Notes under the pieces: generated by a model | Databases searched by the model: none | The model's input: the letters and a program-made list of their open reading frames with translations, nothing else | Told to the model about the DNA's origin: nothing | Translations under genes and position numbers: made by a program | NCBI GenBank assembly: GCA_049322355.1 | Contig: JBMORG010000010.1 | Coordinates: 62,001 to 126,000 of the forward strand | Origin: 0-14-0-80-60-11 sp049322355 | Lineage (GTDB): Bacteria; Desulfobacterota; Desulfobaccia; Desulfobaccales; 0-14-0-80-60-11 | DNA length: 64,000 nt | Direction: 5' to 3' | Shown here: piece after piece, positions 9,995 to 19,047 of the stretch | Layout of the letters: each line of letters opens with the position of its first letter | How positions within the stretch are numbered: position 1 is the stretch's first letter

Positions 9995-10619
9995 TTTCAA
10001 TTACAAAAATATATTTACAAAAATAATTTATATTGCTTTATTTATTAATATATTTGTTATTAATTCTATCAAAGCCGAACCCTTTATTAGGGTGTATAAG
10101 AATGGCGTAATATTTTACTATTTTAATAATAAATCTGATAAATATATTTATTATAAAGATAATATCGATCGACCAAAGAGGAGCAATGGCCTCCAGCCCC
10201 ATAATAATTTATCAGCGCAGGAATTGGAACCGTGGATCAAGTGGGCGAGTCAGCACCATAATCTTCCTTCAGCACTAATAAAGGCCGTGATCCGGGTGGA
10301 ATCTAATTTTAACCCTTCTGCCACTTCCCCTAAGGGGGCTCAAGGTCTTATGCAATTAATGCCTGGGACTGCTCAACAATTGCAGGTCGACAATGCCTAT
10401 GACATAAGAGAAAATATTTTTGCTGGCACCCGGTACCTGGGTATGCTACTGCAAAAATTCAATAACAACTTGCCGTTAGCCTTGGCAGCTTATAACGCTG
10501 GTCCTAAGAAGGTTGAACGATTTCAAGGGATTCCGCCCATTCAAGAGACCCATGGATTTGTGCGAAATGTTTGTGCGAACTTTCTGCGGTACAGCGGAGA
10601 ATCCCCATCACCGCATTGA
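9984..10619 (+). CDS. Lytic transglycosylase (SLT family 1)
   Basis: 211 residues from ATG 9984, overlapping the previous gene by 11 bp. Signal peptide with cleavage near IKAEP, then a short region, then a lysozyme-like SLT domain at about 85-200. Catalytic Glu lies in IRVESNFNP; the family blocks GAQGLMQLMP and ALAAYNAGP are intact. It cleaves peptidoglycan glycan strands in the periplasm and may make room for the export machine encoded next to it. The first ~200 bases are much more AT-rich than the SLT-coding part. A TTG at 9960 is also in frame but would overlap more. Confidence 0.88.
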   Translation: MEINFNYKNIFTKIIYIALFINIFVINSIKAEPFIRVYKNGVIFYYFNNKSDKYIYYKDNIDRPKRSNGLQPHNNLSAQELEPWIKWASQHHNLPSALIKAVIRVESNFNPSATSPKGAQGLMQLMPGTAQQLQVDNAYDIRENIFAGTRYLGMLLQKFNNNLPLALAAYNAGPKKVERFQGIPPIQETHGFVRNVCANFLRYSGESPSPH

Positions 10620-10760
10620 ATCCTTTACCGATTGCACTGAAAATCTGATATTATAGAGCGGGGAAGGTGAGAGAAGAAGGAATCCCTTATTGCTTTTTTA
10701 TCACCCAGGTTTTCCGGAAACCAGTTTCTTACCGGTGTATTAACCGAAGAGGCCCTTTAA

Positions 10761-12674
10761 ATGTGGCGTGATTTTCGAAATCCCAATTTTTATTTTATGA
10801 TTGCTGTCGATGCAATGATTTTTGCGCTGTCATTAATATCAGCCTATTTAGTTCGATTCGAGTTTGCCATCAGCGAAGTGGATTTAAACCAAATAAAAAT
10901 GCTATTACCCTACCTCATCACGTGTAAACTCTTTATTTTTTATTACTTCGGACTTTATAGAGGGATGTGGCGATACACCAGTATGAGTGATCTTTGGCAC
11001 TTAGTCCAGGCCTCATTGGTTAATATTCTAATAACGGTAGCTATTGTTTTTCTGCTTTTCGGAACTCATATTTTTTCACGTGCTGTAATCCTCCTGGATG
11101 GTACCTTCGCATTTTTATTAACCGGAGCATATCGTGTTGGGATTCGTTACTTTTATTCCTTGGGAGGCAGCGAGCGCAATACTGCGTGGTCTTGGTTATG
11201 GCAAAAAGAAGCTTCCCATATCCAACGGCGCACCCTCATTATAGGCGCAGGAGACGCCGGAGAAAAACTTCTCCGGGAAATCTGGTCTAATCCACAGATT
11301 CATTATCACGTCGTAGGGTTCCTGGACGACGATCCCAAGAAGCAAAGGCGCTCGGTTCACGGGGTTGAGGTACTGGGGTCGGTGGATAATCTCTGCCGGA
11401 TTGTGGAAGAACAGAATATTCTGGAAGTTTTAGTGGCCATCCCATCGGCCAGTGGGGCCGAAATGCGCCGTATTATGCAAATCTGCCAAAAATGTGGTGT
11501 GCATTATAAAACCATTCCAGGAATTGGGGAAATCATTGCCGGGCGGGTGAGCATCAAAGCCTTACGCGACGTCAACTATGAGGATTTATTGAGGCGGGAG
11601 CCGGTCCGCTTGGACGACTCGGATATTCGTGCCTTTTTATCTGATCGGGTCGTGCTGGTGACTGGCGGAGGCGGTTCCATCGGCTCGGAATTATGCCGGC
11701 AGGTAGTCAGTTTTAATCCCCGCTGCCTCATTATGCTGGATGCCAGCGAAGCGAATCTTTTCAATATTCAAATGAGACTTCGGCATGAATTTCAATACCA
11801 CAATTGTTACACTATCTTAGGCTGGGTCCAGGACCGATTATTGATGGAAGAAGTTTTCCGGAAATACCACCCGGAAGTAGTGCTTCATGCAGCAGCCTAC
11901 AAACATGTCCCCATGTTGGAGATACAACCCTGGAAGGCAGTTCACAACAATATCTTGGGCAGTCAGGTTGCCATGGAAATGGCTGTCCAATATGGAACTA
12001 CACACTTTGTACTGGTTTCTACAGACAAAGCAGTGCGTCCCATAAATGTTATGGGCGCCAGCAAACGCGCCAGTGAAATTCTCCTCCAATCCTTCAAGGG
12101 AAACGGTACCAAATTTGTGGCTGTCCGTTTTGGCAATGTAGTGGGGTCTTCCGGGTCGGTCATTCCTTTGTTCCGCCGCCAGATTGAAGCCGGGGGGCCC
12201 ATCACAGTAACTCATCCAGAAGTAACCCGGTTTTTTATGACCATCCCCGAGGCCTCTCAGTTGATTCTGCAATCGGTCTGCCTGGGTAAAGACGGGGGCA
12301 TCTTTGTTTTAAAAATGGGCAGCCCGGTTAAAATTGTGGATATGGCCAAAGATTTGATCCAACTCTCCGGAAAAGAACCAGGGAGGGATATTCCGATCAT
12401 CTTTACTGGACTGAGAGAAGGAGAAAAACTCTATGAAGAACTATTGATAGAGGGTGAAGATATTCTTTCCACCAAGCATGAAAAAATCATGTGGCTTAGT
12501 TCTAATAACTGCTGGAATGGCTTTTCGACCCAGGAAGAGTTTAAAGCCTGGTTGAATCGGGAACTTAATGAACTCTACCAAATATCAAATCAATTCAATG
12601 CACCCTCAATCAAACAAAAACTTAAAAAAATCGTGCCGGAATATACTCCGCAAGAATCGGATTGCGTTTTGTAA
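10761..12674 (+). CDS. Membrane-bound nucleotide-sugar 4,6-dehydratase (WbpM/PglF/CapD-like)
   Basis: 637 residues. Four N-terminal membrane helices (to about 130), a Rossmann-like module (IIGAGDAGEK, VVGFLDDDP) at 155-275, then an extended SDR domain with NAD-binding VTGGGGSIGSELC at about 300. The catalytic region reads VSTDKAVRPINVMGASKR: Met replaces the usual Tyr of the YxxxK pair, as is typical of the large membrane dehydratases WbpM and PglF. These convert UDP-GlcNAc to a 4-keto-6-deoxy sugar, giving the substrate for aminotransferases such as that at 1404. Substrate is inferred from the family. Confidence 0.92.
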   Translation: MWRDFRNPNFYFMIAVDAMIFALSLISAYLVRFEFAISEVDLNQIKMLLPYLITCKLFIFYYFGLYRGMWRYTSMSDLWHLVQASLVNILITVAIVFLLFGTHIFSRAVILLDGTFAFLLTGAYRVGIRYFYSLGGSERNTAWSWLWQKEASHIQRRTLIIGAGDAGEKLLREIWSNPQIHYHVVGFLDDDPKKQRRSVHGVEVLGSVDNLCRIVEEQNILEVLVAIPSASGAEMRRIMQICQKCGVHYKTIPGIGEIIAGRVSIKALRDVNYEDLLRREPVRLDDSDIRAFLSDRVVLVTGGGGSIGSELCRQVVSFNPRCLIMLDASEANLFNIQMRLRHEFQYHNCYTILGWVQDRLLMEEVFRKYHPEVVLHAAAYKHVPMLEIQPWKAVHNNILGSQVAMEMAVQYGTTHFVLVSTDKAVRPINVMGASKRASEILLQSFKGNGTKFVAVRFGNVVGSSGSVIPLFRRQIEAGGPITVTHPEVTRFFMTIPEASQLILQSVCLGKDGGIFVLKMGSPVKIVDMAKDLIQLSGKEPGRDIPIIFTGLREGEKLYEELLIEGEDILSTKHEKIMWLSSNNCWNGFSTQEEFKAWLNRELNELYQISNQFNAPSIKQKLKKIVPEYTPQESDCVL

Positions 12675-13122
12675 GCTGGATGTCTCCTGAGATCCGGAGA
12701 ACTTAGCAAGTTTCCCAAGACATCTCCCTGCCAATTTAGTCCTGCAGATAAAACTGGCCACGGAACTTCAGAACCCGGCTTCTCTGTGGCAAGTCGTGGC
12801 CAGTAAGTGTGCTTCCCTTTAATTCGATATCGTGACACGCCAACATTAAAGCAACGTTCCGATAATACTGTTCCCATTACATCTTATTATAGCGTTTGCC
12901 GAAAGTTGTCGCTGAGTTATCCGGTTTGATTTGTCATTCTGAGCGCAGCGAATAATCTGGCTTTTTTGAGATTCTCCGGTCGCTTCGCTTTCTCAGAACG
13001 ACAAACATAGGTAGCTCATAAGACTCTCGAATAGAAAAAACTTTTGGCAATTGCTCTACCTGCCGTCTGCCCTTTATCAAGGCAACCTCGGCCCCCCAAT
13101 ATTCAACGTTAAAGGCCAGGCC
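12675..13122. other. Gene-free stretch between dehydratase and PAP2 genes
   Basis: About 450 bp without a convincing gene. It contains one dispersed palindromic element (listed separately at 12930-13005). No clear terminator or promoter was seen. Confidence 0.5.
12930..13005. repeat. Dispersed palindromic repeat (CATTCTGAG family), full copy
   Basis: A 76-bp imperfect palindrome: the 14-base arm TTTGTCATTCTGAG at 12930-12943 pairs with CTCAGAACGACAAA at 12992-13005 with one mismatch. Related copies are at 52811-52892 and, as a half, at 58238-58276, so it is a multi-copy extragenic element. Confidence 0.75.
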
Positions 13123-13965
13123 ATGATCTTAAGTAAAATCGTTGCGGCCCAACCCAGAAATTCAATAATATTGGTAATTGGCTTCTTGCTTTGGTCAATT
13201 TTAATAATGACGGGATGCTGCACTCTTCCCAACGGGCGGGGCTGGGGACAGGATGCCACGCTATTTCCAGGCTGGGAACGGCTCGGAAAGGCCGCCCTGA
13301 AGGCGGCTACGGAGCCGGAAACCTGGGTACCGGCAGCCGGAGCCGCGATTTTTCAAATCGGCTCTTTTGATCAAAACCTCTCCAACTGGGCCTCAAATCG
13401 CACCCCGATATTCGGATCTCAAACCAATGCCGACACCGCCAGCGAAGCTCTTCAAGGAGCTTCTGAGGCAGCTTACCTGATCACCGCCCTGGCAACACCC
13501 AGCGGGGAACAGCCGAGGGATTGGGTTGAAGCCAAGCTCAAAGGGCTTATGGTGGGCGTCGCCGCGGTGGGCTTGACTGAGGGGACCACGGATCTACTCA
13601 AAAACATCACCAACCGGAGTCGGCCAAACGACTCCGATAATCAAAGTTTCCCTTCGGGTCACGCATCAAGAGCCGCGGTCTGCAATACCCTGGCGGCCCG
13701 CAATCTCGATTACCTGAACATGCCGAACTCGGCCCGGACTGGCTTGAGGGTAGGATTTCTCGTTCTGACCTGTGGTACAGCTTGGGCCCGGGTGGAGGCC
13801 AGGGAGCATTTCCCCTCAGATGTCCTGGCTGGAATGGCTATAGGTCATTTTCTGGGGGCGTTTATCAATGACGCCTTTCTTGGCGCGGACTCGCCCCAGA
13901 ACTTATCTTTGGCGGTGGAGCCTTCCCGGAAAGATATTTATTGCACCGTGCGCTGGATGTTTTAG
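13123..13965 (+). CDS. PAP2-family phosphatase, probable lipoprotein
   Basis: 280 residues from ATG 13123 (a GTG/TTG-type upstream start at 13051 would place 24 extra residues before the signal peptide). A hydrophobic N-terminus ends in a lipobox-like IMTGC. The PAP2 triad is complete: K-x6-RP as KNITNRSRP, PSGH within SFPSGHASR, and R-x5-H-x3-D as REHFPSD preceded by Arg. Enzymes of this fold remove phosphate from lipid or small phosphate esters; in a polysaccharide locus, recycling of undecaprenyl pyrophosphate is possible but the likely periplasmic/outer-membrane lipid anchor makes this only a suggestion. Confidence 0.82.
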   Translation: MILSKIVAAQPRNSIILVIGFLLWSILIMTGCCTLPNGRGWGQDATLFPGWERLGKAALKAATEPETWVPAAGAAIFQIGSFDQNLSNWASNRTPIFGSQTNADTASEALQGASEAAYLITALATPSGEQPRDWVEAKLKGLMVGVAAVGLTEGTTDLLKNITNRSRPNDSDNQSFPSGHASRAAVCNTLAARNLDYLNMPNSARTGLRVGFLVLTCGTAWARVEAREHFPSDVLAGMAIGHFLGAFINDAFLGADSPQNLSLAVEPSRKDIYCTVRWMF

Positions 13966-14134
13966 ATCATGTCCGCCTATTTTTTGCACCAAAGAGTTTT
14001 GGGGGACCTCTGAAAGCCGCTGGGCGCCATAACTTCCATAGACTTGCGGGCGCTTGGACTTACCAGGCATTCCTCAGCCAAAAGTTATGATGCCTTGGCC
14101 GAAATTTTCCCGCTTTAATAATGAACGGTTTGCC

Positions 14135-14163
14135 TTGACGCGCAGACCGAAGATTGTTATTAT
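14135..14163 (+). promoter_or_regulatory. Sigma-70-type promoter
   Basis: TTGACG at 14135-14140, a 17-bp spacer and TATTAT at 14158-14163; ribosome-binding site AAGGAGAT and ATG 14195 follow. The barrel gene therefore probably has its own transcript, bounded by the terminator at 15188. Confidence 0.65.
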
Positions 14164-14194
14164 CGCCGCCAATTTGTGTTAAGGAGATATAATT

Positions 14195-15058
14195 ATGTCA
14201 AAGAATAAGTTATTTAATATAATAACCTTTTCCAATAATCTGCTAATCATAGCAACTATTTGTTCAATTATGGTATCTTTTTCCTTATTGTTAACCCCAA
14301 CTTTTTGTCGGGCAGAAATGTACGTTAGTGCCTATTTTGGGGCAAATTTCGGGCTGGCCACCAATCCCAGATGGGACGCCAGAAAGTGGGCGGGAACAGA
14401 TGTGCGTCCGCAATATGCCTATTTTTCCCAGGCATATAAACCTATAGGTTACTATCCGCCCTTGACCTTTCCGGCTTTTAACGCCAGCAATATTGGGGTT
14501 GAGCCCTCATATATGGTGGGGGGTAAGTTTGGCTATTGGTTCAGCAGGCAAGGAGCTTTAAGCGCAAACTACCCGGATTTCATGAAATACTTGGGATTGG
14601 AGTTGGACATCAGCTACAACCCTCTTAAATGGGGCAAGCAAAGTACGGTGATATCTCCCATTAATTATCCCATGCAAATTGAAAATAACGGAAATACCAT
14701 TACGGCCGCGTTTTTACTCATGGGACGTTACGGCTTTATGAAAGATAAGGAAGTGCCGTTTGGCCGCTTACAACCCTATTTAGGTATTGGTCCGGCTATA
14801 TTGGTGACCACGACAAAATTAAATATTGGTGTGGATTATAAATCTACCGAAGCGGATATCGGCTTTATGGTGGAATCAGGCCTCCGTTATATGATCAAAA
14901 AATGTTTTTCGGTCAATGCCGAATTCAAATATAGATATGCCCGGATTCATGCGGACGTGGATGACCGGGTGTTTAGCCGGCCGTATTGGTTATTTGTTCC
15001 TATGTCAACTACTTACAATTTATTCAGTTTAACCGTAGGGGTGGGCTATCATTTTTAA
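14195..15058 (+). CDS. Outer-membrane beta-barrel protein
   Basis: 287 residues with a strong AAGGAG ribosome-binding site. A long signal peptide is followed by FCRAEMYVSAYFGANFG, typical of the first strand of small OmpA/OmpW-like barrels; the C-terminus FSLTVGVGYHF is a standard barrel-ending aromatic strand. It shares KDKEVPFGRLQPYLGIGP-like sequence with the 9107 product and is a paralogue. Monocistronic, with promoter and terminator of its own. Function unknown. Confidence 0.75.
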   Translation: MSKNKLFNIITFSNNLLIIATICSIMVSFSLLLTPTFCRAEMYVSAYFGANFGLATNPRWDARKWAGTDVRPQYAYFSQAYKPIGYYPPLTFPAFNASNIGVEPSYMVGGKFGYWFSRQGALSANYPDFMKYLGLELDISYNPLKWGKQSTVISPINYPMQIENNGNTITAAFLLMGRYGFMKDKEVPFGRLQPYLGIGPAILVTTTKLNIGVDYKSTEADIGFMVESGLRYMIKKCFSVNAEFKYRYARIHADVDDRVFSRPYWLFVPMSTTYNLFSLTVGVGYHF

Positions 15059-15187
15059 TTTTCCAACTTGTGTAAGGATGGAAGACTGATTTGATAGCCG
15101 GCCGTTGTTGGTTTTTGGGTAAGTATATGGATTATTAAGATAATTAGATTTATTTTTTAGAGTAACCCCGTAAACTTTGCCTTTATC

Positions 15188-15217
15188 GGCCCTCCAAACA
15201 TTTGGAGGGCCTTTTTT
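15188..15217 (+). terminator. Intrinsic terminator
   Basis: Perfect 11-bp stem (GGCCCTCCAAA / TTTGGAGGGCC) with a 2-base loop, followed by six T. It ends the barrel transcript and closes the exopolysaccharide region. Confidence 0.92.
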
Positions 15218-15295
15218 GTGTCCCCAACACCTCCTTTCCCAAACCGTTATTTTGGACCAGACAGGGCAGGCTTAAGGTTTAGGCAGGACGTGAAT

Positions 15296-16378
15296 TTAAA
15301 CCGGGTCATCCATGGAGATAAACAGCGGTTGCCGACGGAGGTCTGCTATCTCACTTTCTGAGAAATTTTTAAAAAAAGCCATCACATGGACAGGCACGTC
15401 TATCAGGGCATTAAAAATTCCATAGTTACCCACGGACGTCATCAATTGATAAACCGGGCTCCTCTTGTCCATATAAATCATCCCGAAATTCAAGTGATGC
15501 CTTGCCAGCAAGGCCTCCATTATGGCGAATATTTCCGTTTCCATCCCTTTTTTGATGTAAATGTTTCCGAATGTGAGGAAATGGAAATTTCTATCAGGAA
15601 ATAGACGCCCCAAGATGGGAATGTGTGGTACCATCTTAACCAGCATTAGACCGCTGACGCCGGGCAAATGCTTTATCGACAGTTGGTGTCTCTCACACTG
15701 CAAACCGGCAACGATTTCTTCACCTTGTTTTAAAATATAGTAATCTTCAACTTCGACAGATTGTTCAAAATCCACTAAAGCATGATTTTTATAGAGTTTA
15801 CTTAAGAGATGAACTACTCGTTCTTTCTCTGTTTCTTTGAGCCTTTGGAACCAGGCATCTTCCTTGGGACGCAGGCGGCTTATAAGCAGGATATGATATT
15901 GACCGATAGACTTACTGCCTACCTTGGTATTTGTTTTGAGCGAGTTGGTATTACCTGCTTCGATGTAACCGTAAAATAATCCCTTGTTGCCTATCTGGGC
16001 AAGGCCGTATTGTAGTCTCTGCTCAGCCATTAGAGTCCCATAGCCGAGCCCTCTTTTGGAGGGGAGGACAGCAATCCCGTAAGAATAAATGGCTGGATAG
16101 GTTTCCCCGCCTAAGTTAACGGTCTTCTTATTAAGGGTTGTTACCGCGACAAGCTGGCCATCTTGCGTCATGCTAAAAAATTGGGGGTGTTTCAAGCGAT
16201 TCAGGATATTAGCCACGTTGTGCAAGGTATATTGGACTCCCCCGGAACCCCAGACTATGTGCTGCAAGAAATTCACAAATTGAGGAGTGTAGTTGCTGCC
16301 CCGCTGAATTACCAAATGGCGTTCTTTATCTTCAAAGATCAACTCAGGCAAGCTCGCACCTCGCAGAAAAAAATCCAA
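15296..16378 (-). CDS. GNAT-family N-acetyltransferase-like protein
   Basis: 360 residues. The first ~160 residues hold a GNAT domain: a strand AIYSYGIAVLPSKRG followed by the acetyl-CoA pyrophosphate loop R-G-L-G-Y-G and helix. A second domain of similar length (about 190-350) lacks a clear CoA loop and may be a degenerate second GNAT fold. It resembles no acetyltransferase of known substrate. It is followed downstream by the + strand terminator and preceded by a ~250-bp gap to the signalling operon, so it is likely a separate unit. Confidence 0.7.
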   Translation of the reverse strand: MDFFLRGASLPELIFEDKERHLVIQRGSNYTPQFVNFLQHIVWGSGGVQYTLHNVANILNRLKHPQFFSMTQDGQLVAVTTLNKKTVNLGGETYPAIYSYGIAVLPSKRGLGYGTLMAEQRLQYGLAQIGNKGLFYGYIEAGNTNSLKTNTKVGSKSIGQYHILLISRLRPKEDAWFQRLKETEKERVVHLLSKLYKNHALVDFEQSVEVEDYYILKQGEEIVAGLQCERHQLSIKHLPGVSGLMLVKMVPHIPILGRLFPDRNFHFLTFGNIYIKKGMETEIFAIMEALLARHHLNFGMIYMDKRSPVYQLMTSVGNYGIFNALIDVPVHVMAFFKNFSESEIADLRRQPLFISMDDPV

Positions 16379-16632
16379 TGGTAAAGTATAAACCTACCCA
16401 ATATAATTTTTATTTACTGCCTCAGTGCCAATTTCTTTGGCCGTGCTGACTAGTTCCATCTTGGCCTTGGTAACGAACTGATAGCTGAACCTGCACCGCA
16501 TAGTGGAACTTCGATGAGACTGCCCCCCCTTCGGTCCACTGGGCGGATTGAGGTTTATCATCCGCAGACATGCCAGACATGGGTTTTTCAGAGTTGATGT
16601 TGATAGGGCAAATACACCCCTCAGGAAGACTC

Positions 16633-18642
16633 TCAATTTTTACCTATGGAGCCCAAAGGTTCTGCCAAAAAGGTTTCGGCTTCCGGAGGTGTGGCAGTAA
16701 AATTGACCAGAAAAACCGGGGGAATATCCGAAAGATGCTTTAATACTTTAGCATACAGGTTATCGGTGATTAGCTGTTCGTGACAGTCATACAATGACAG
16801 CCGGAGGTTAGCCAGGTATGGAGGCAAGATTTCCGCAGTAATTTCAGCCATTTTTGGGGCCAGTTTAAGGATCGCCGCAGTATGCCGTAACTCTCCCACC
16901 CGTTTGCCTTCCAAGACGGTAAACTGGATGGGCAATTGCTGAGTAAGTTCGACCCAGTTAATTGCTGGTTTGGGGGGTAAAAAGAGTTGATAATCTCCAG
17001 CGATACCTCCTATCTCATAAAGGGTCACCGGTTCTTTCACCCCTTTGGGCATGACCTGGATAGCTTGGTCGATCCGCACAATATCGCCGCATTCCTGGAG
17101 GGTGCTTTCGGAGATAAAAATTTGGCCCCCTACCGTGTAGGACTCAATGCGGGCCGTTAGGTTAACATTACGGCCGACCACACCGTATTTCATCCGCTTT
17201 TTGGAGCCAATATTACCCACTACCATTTTGCCGGTATTGATCCCAATGCCTAAAGCTACCTCAGGGTACCCGGCCTGACGGTTGCGGTCATTAACCGAGG
17301 CCATTGCCATTTGCATTTCCACGGCACAGGCCACGGCCCGCCGGGCGTCATCCGGACGCTGGAGCGGAGCTCCAAAGACTACCAGAATACCGTCCCCGAT
17401 GAACTCATCGATCGTGCCTTGATATTTCAGGATGACTTCCGTCATGGTCTCCAGATAGATATTGACCATGGCAACCACGTCCTCTGCCGGCAACCCCTCG
17501 CTCAAGGACGTAAAGCCTCGCAGATCGGACATGAGAATGGTGGCCTGCCGTTTTTCCCCCCCGATTTTTAAGCCGTCCGGCCTCTCCAGAATTGACTCGA
17601 CGATGTCATCGGAAAGGTAACGTCCAAAAGTCTGACGGATGAATCGGTTGCGCACCTCCAGGGCGGCGTTGAGTTCCTGCAATTGTCGCTTTTGCTCTTT
17701 TTCCAAATCCTGTAGCCGTTTCTTTTCCAGGCAAGCCCCCACCCTGGCCCGCAACAGCACCGGATTAAACGGCTTGGACAGATAGTCTGCCGCGCCCAGC
17801 TCAATACAGCGGACTACGCTGTCCATTTCATCCAGGGCAGAAATCATGATGACCGGCAGATCCCGCCAGTTAGAGGAATTTTTCAGACACTGGAGCACCT
17901 GGTAGCCGTTTAACTCCGGCATCATGATATCCAGCAGCACCAGGTCGAAGGCCCCGGTGTCGATCATTTCCAGGGCCCGGCGGCCATCAGGAGCCGCCTG
18001 CACCTTATGGCCCAGGCGCGCCAGATAACGGGACAGCAGGTCCCGGTTGATCTCGTTATCATCCACCACTAAAAGAGCGCCGGTTTCGCCGCCCACAGCC
18101 GTAGCACTTTCCTGGGCCAATTCCCTCAGGCTGGTCATAACGCTGTCAATCAGGGGCGACTGTTCCGAGACCTCCAAGGACTTGGCCAGAACGGCATCGG
18201 TTTTCCCAAATTCAATGATGTGGTTCAGGTGGGTCAGGAAAAGCTTCCCGGCGTCGTGGATCTTTTGCAGATCGGCGGATAGGTCTTCCCGACCTTCCTC
18301 CGAGGCATTCTCCAACAGGATTTCGCTGTAGCCGATAATCCCGTTCAGCGGGGTGCGCGCCTGGTAGTCCAGGTTGGCGATGAGGGCTTCCAGATTGAAG
18401 GCGACATCGTCCGAGGCCAGCTTTTGCGCATCCAAAAGGTCGTTGACTATGGCCAGTAGTTGCCGGCCCGCCGAGAGAACCTGCTCCAGGTCAGAGGCCA
18501 AATCGGACGGACCGCTATCCTCAGCGTCTTCCAGCAGCATTTCGCTGTAGCCGATGATGGCGTTCAGCGGAGTCCGCAATTCATGGCGCAGGTGCGACCA
18601 CAGGGCTTGCGAAGTCTGTCCGGTATCAGAAGGCGTGGCCAT
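16633..18642 (-). CDS. HisKA-HisKA-receiver-class III nucleotide cyclase protein
   Basis: 669 residues. Two HisKA-like dimerisation modules open the protein: the first has the phosphorylatable His (HELRTPLNAIIGYSE, H20); the second is a near copy with Gln at that place (YQARTPLNGIIGYSE, Q94). No HATPase domain follows. A receiver domain (about 185-305) has LLVVDDN, LLDIMMPELNG and the Lys of SKPF. The class III cyclase domain (about 350-500) carries both metal Asp (SDLRGFTSLSE, GDGILVVFG) and KYGVVGRNVNLTARIE. The last ~120 residues look like a PilZ-type or other small domain. It cannot phosphorylate itself and should be driven by the hybrid kinase upstream; cyclic nucleotide product is unproven. 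Confidence 0.85.
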   Translation of the reverse strand: MATPSDTGQTSQALWSHLRHELRTPLNAIIGYSEMLLEDAEDSGPSDLASDLEQVLSAGRQLLAIVNDLLDAQKLASDDVAFNLEALIANLDYQARTPLNGIIGYSEILLENASEEGREDLSADLQKIHDAGKLFLTHLNHIIEFGKTDAVLAKSLEVSEQSPLIDSVMTSLRELAQESATAVGGETGALLVVDDNEINRDLLSRYLARLGHKVQAAPDGRRALEMIDTGAFDLVLLDIMMPELNGYQVLQCLKNSSNWRDLPVIMISALDEMDSVVRCIELGAADYLSKPFNPVLLRARVGACLEKKRLQDLEKEQKRQLQELNAALEVRNRFIRQTFGRYLSDDIVESILERPDGLKIGGEKRQATILMSDLRGFTSLSEGLPAEDVVAMVNIYLETMTEVILKYQGTIDEFIGDGILVVFGAPLQRPDDARRAVACAVEMQMAMASVNDRNRQAGYPEVALGIGINTGKMVVGNIGSKKRMKYGVVGRNVNLTARIESYTVGGQIFISESTLQECGDIVRIDQAIQVMPKGVKEPVTLYEIGGIAGDYQLFLPPKPAINWVELTQQLPIQFTVLEGKRVGELRHTAAILKLAPKMAEITAEILPPYLANLRLSLYDCHEQLITDNLYAKVLKHLSDIPPVFLVNFTATPPEAETFLAEPLGSIGKN

Positions 18643-18656
18643 GCCGGGGCGTTCCG

Positions 18657-19022
18657 CTATTTATCTAAAAATCCTTGAATCTTGCCCAAGAGGCGGGGGA
18701 ACTCCACCGGCTTGGTATCATAGTCGTTGCAACCGGCTTCCAGGCATTTTTCTTTATCACCCGCCATGGCATGAGCCGTGAGCGCGATAATTGGAATGGC
18801 TTGGGTTTCCGGCATGGCCTTGAGCCGCCGGGTCGCTTCCCAACCGTCCAGGCCCGGCAGGCTGATATCCATGAGGATCAGGTCAGGGGCTTCTGAACGG
18901 GCCATCTCTATGGCCTGCTCGCCATCCATGGCCATGACCAGATCAAACCCCTTTTTTAAGAGACGCCGCGACAGCATGTCGCGGTTCATTTCATTGTCTT
19001 CCACCAAAAGAATTTTAGCCAT
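18657..19022 (-). CDS. Single-domain response regulator (CheY/DivK-like)
   Basis: 121 residues, a lone receiver: acidic pair in LLVEDNEMN, phospho-acceptor Asp in LMDISLPGLDG, switch Thr in ALTAHAM and Lys in YDTKPV. Without an output domain it probably relays phosphate or signals by protein contact. It is 14 bp upstream of the cyclase gene and 25 bp downstream of the hybrid kinase gene, on the same strand: one operon and presumably one phosphorelay. Confidence 0.92.
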   Translation of the reverse strand: MAKILLVEDNEMNRDMLSRRLLKKGFDLVMAMDGEQAIEMARSEAPDLILMDISLPGLDGWEATRRLKAMPETQAIPIIALTAHAMAGDKEKCLEAGCNDYDTKPVEFPRLLGKIQGFLDK

Positions 19023-19047
19023 ATCGTCTTGAACCTCTCGCTATCAA

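Noticed and set aside
16394..16636. 80-residue ORF on the - strand between the cyclase and GNAT genes
   Set aside because: TTG start overlapping the previous stop, no ribosome-binding site, no family resemblance, Ser/Cys-rich composition of a chance ORF.
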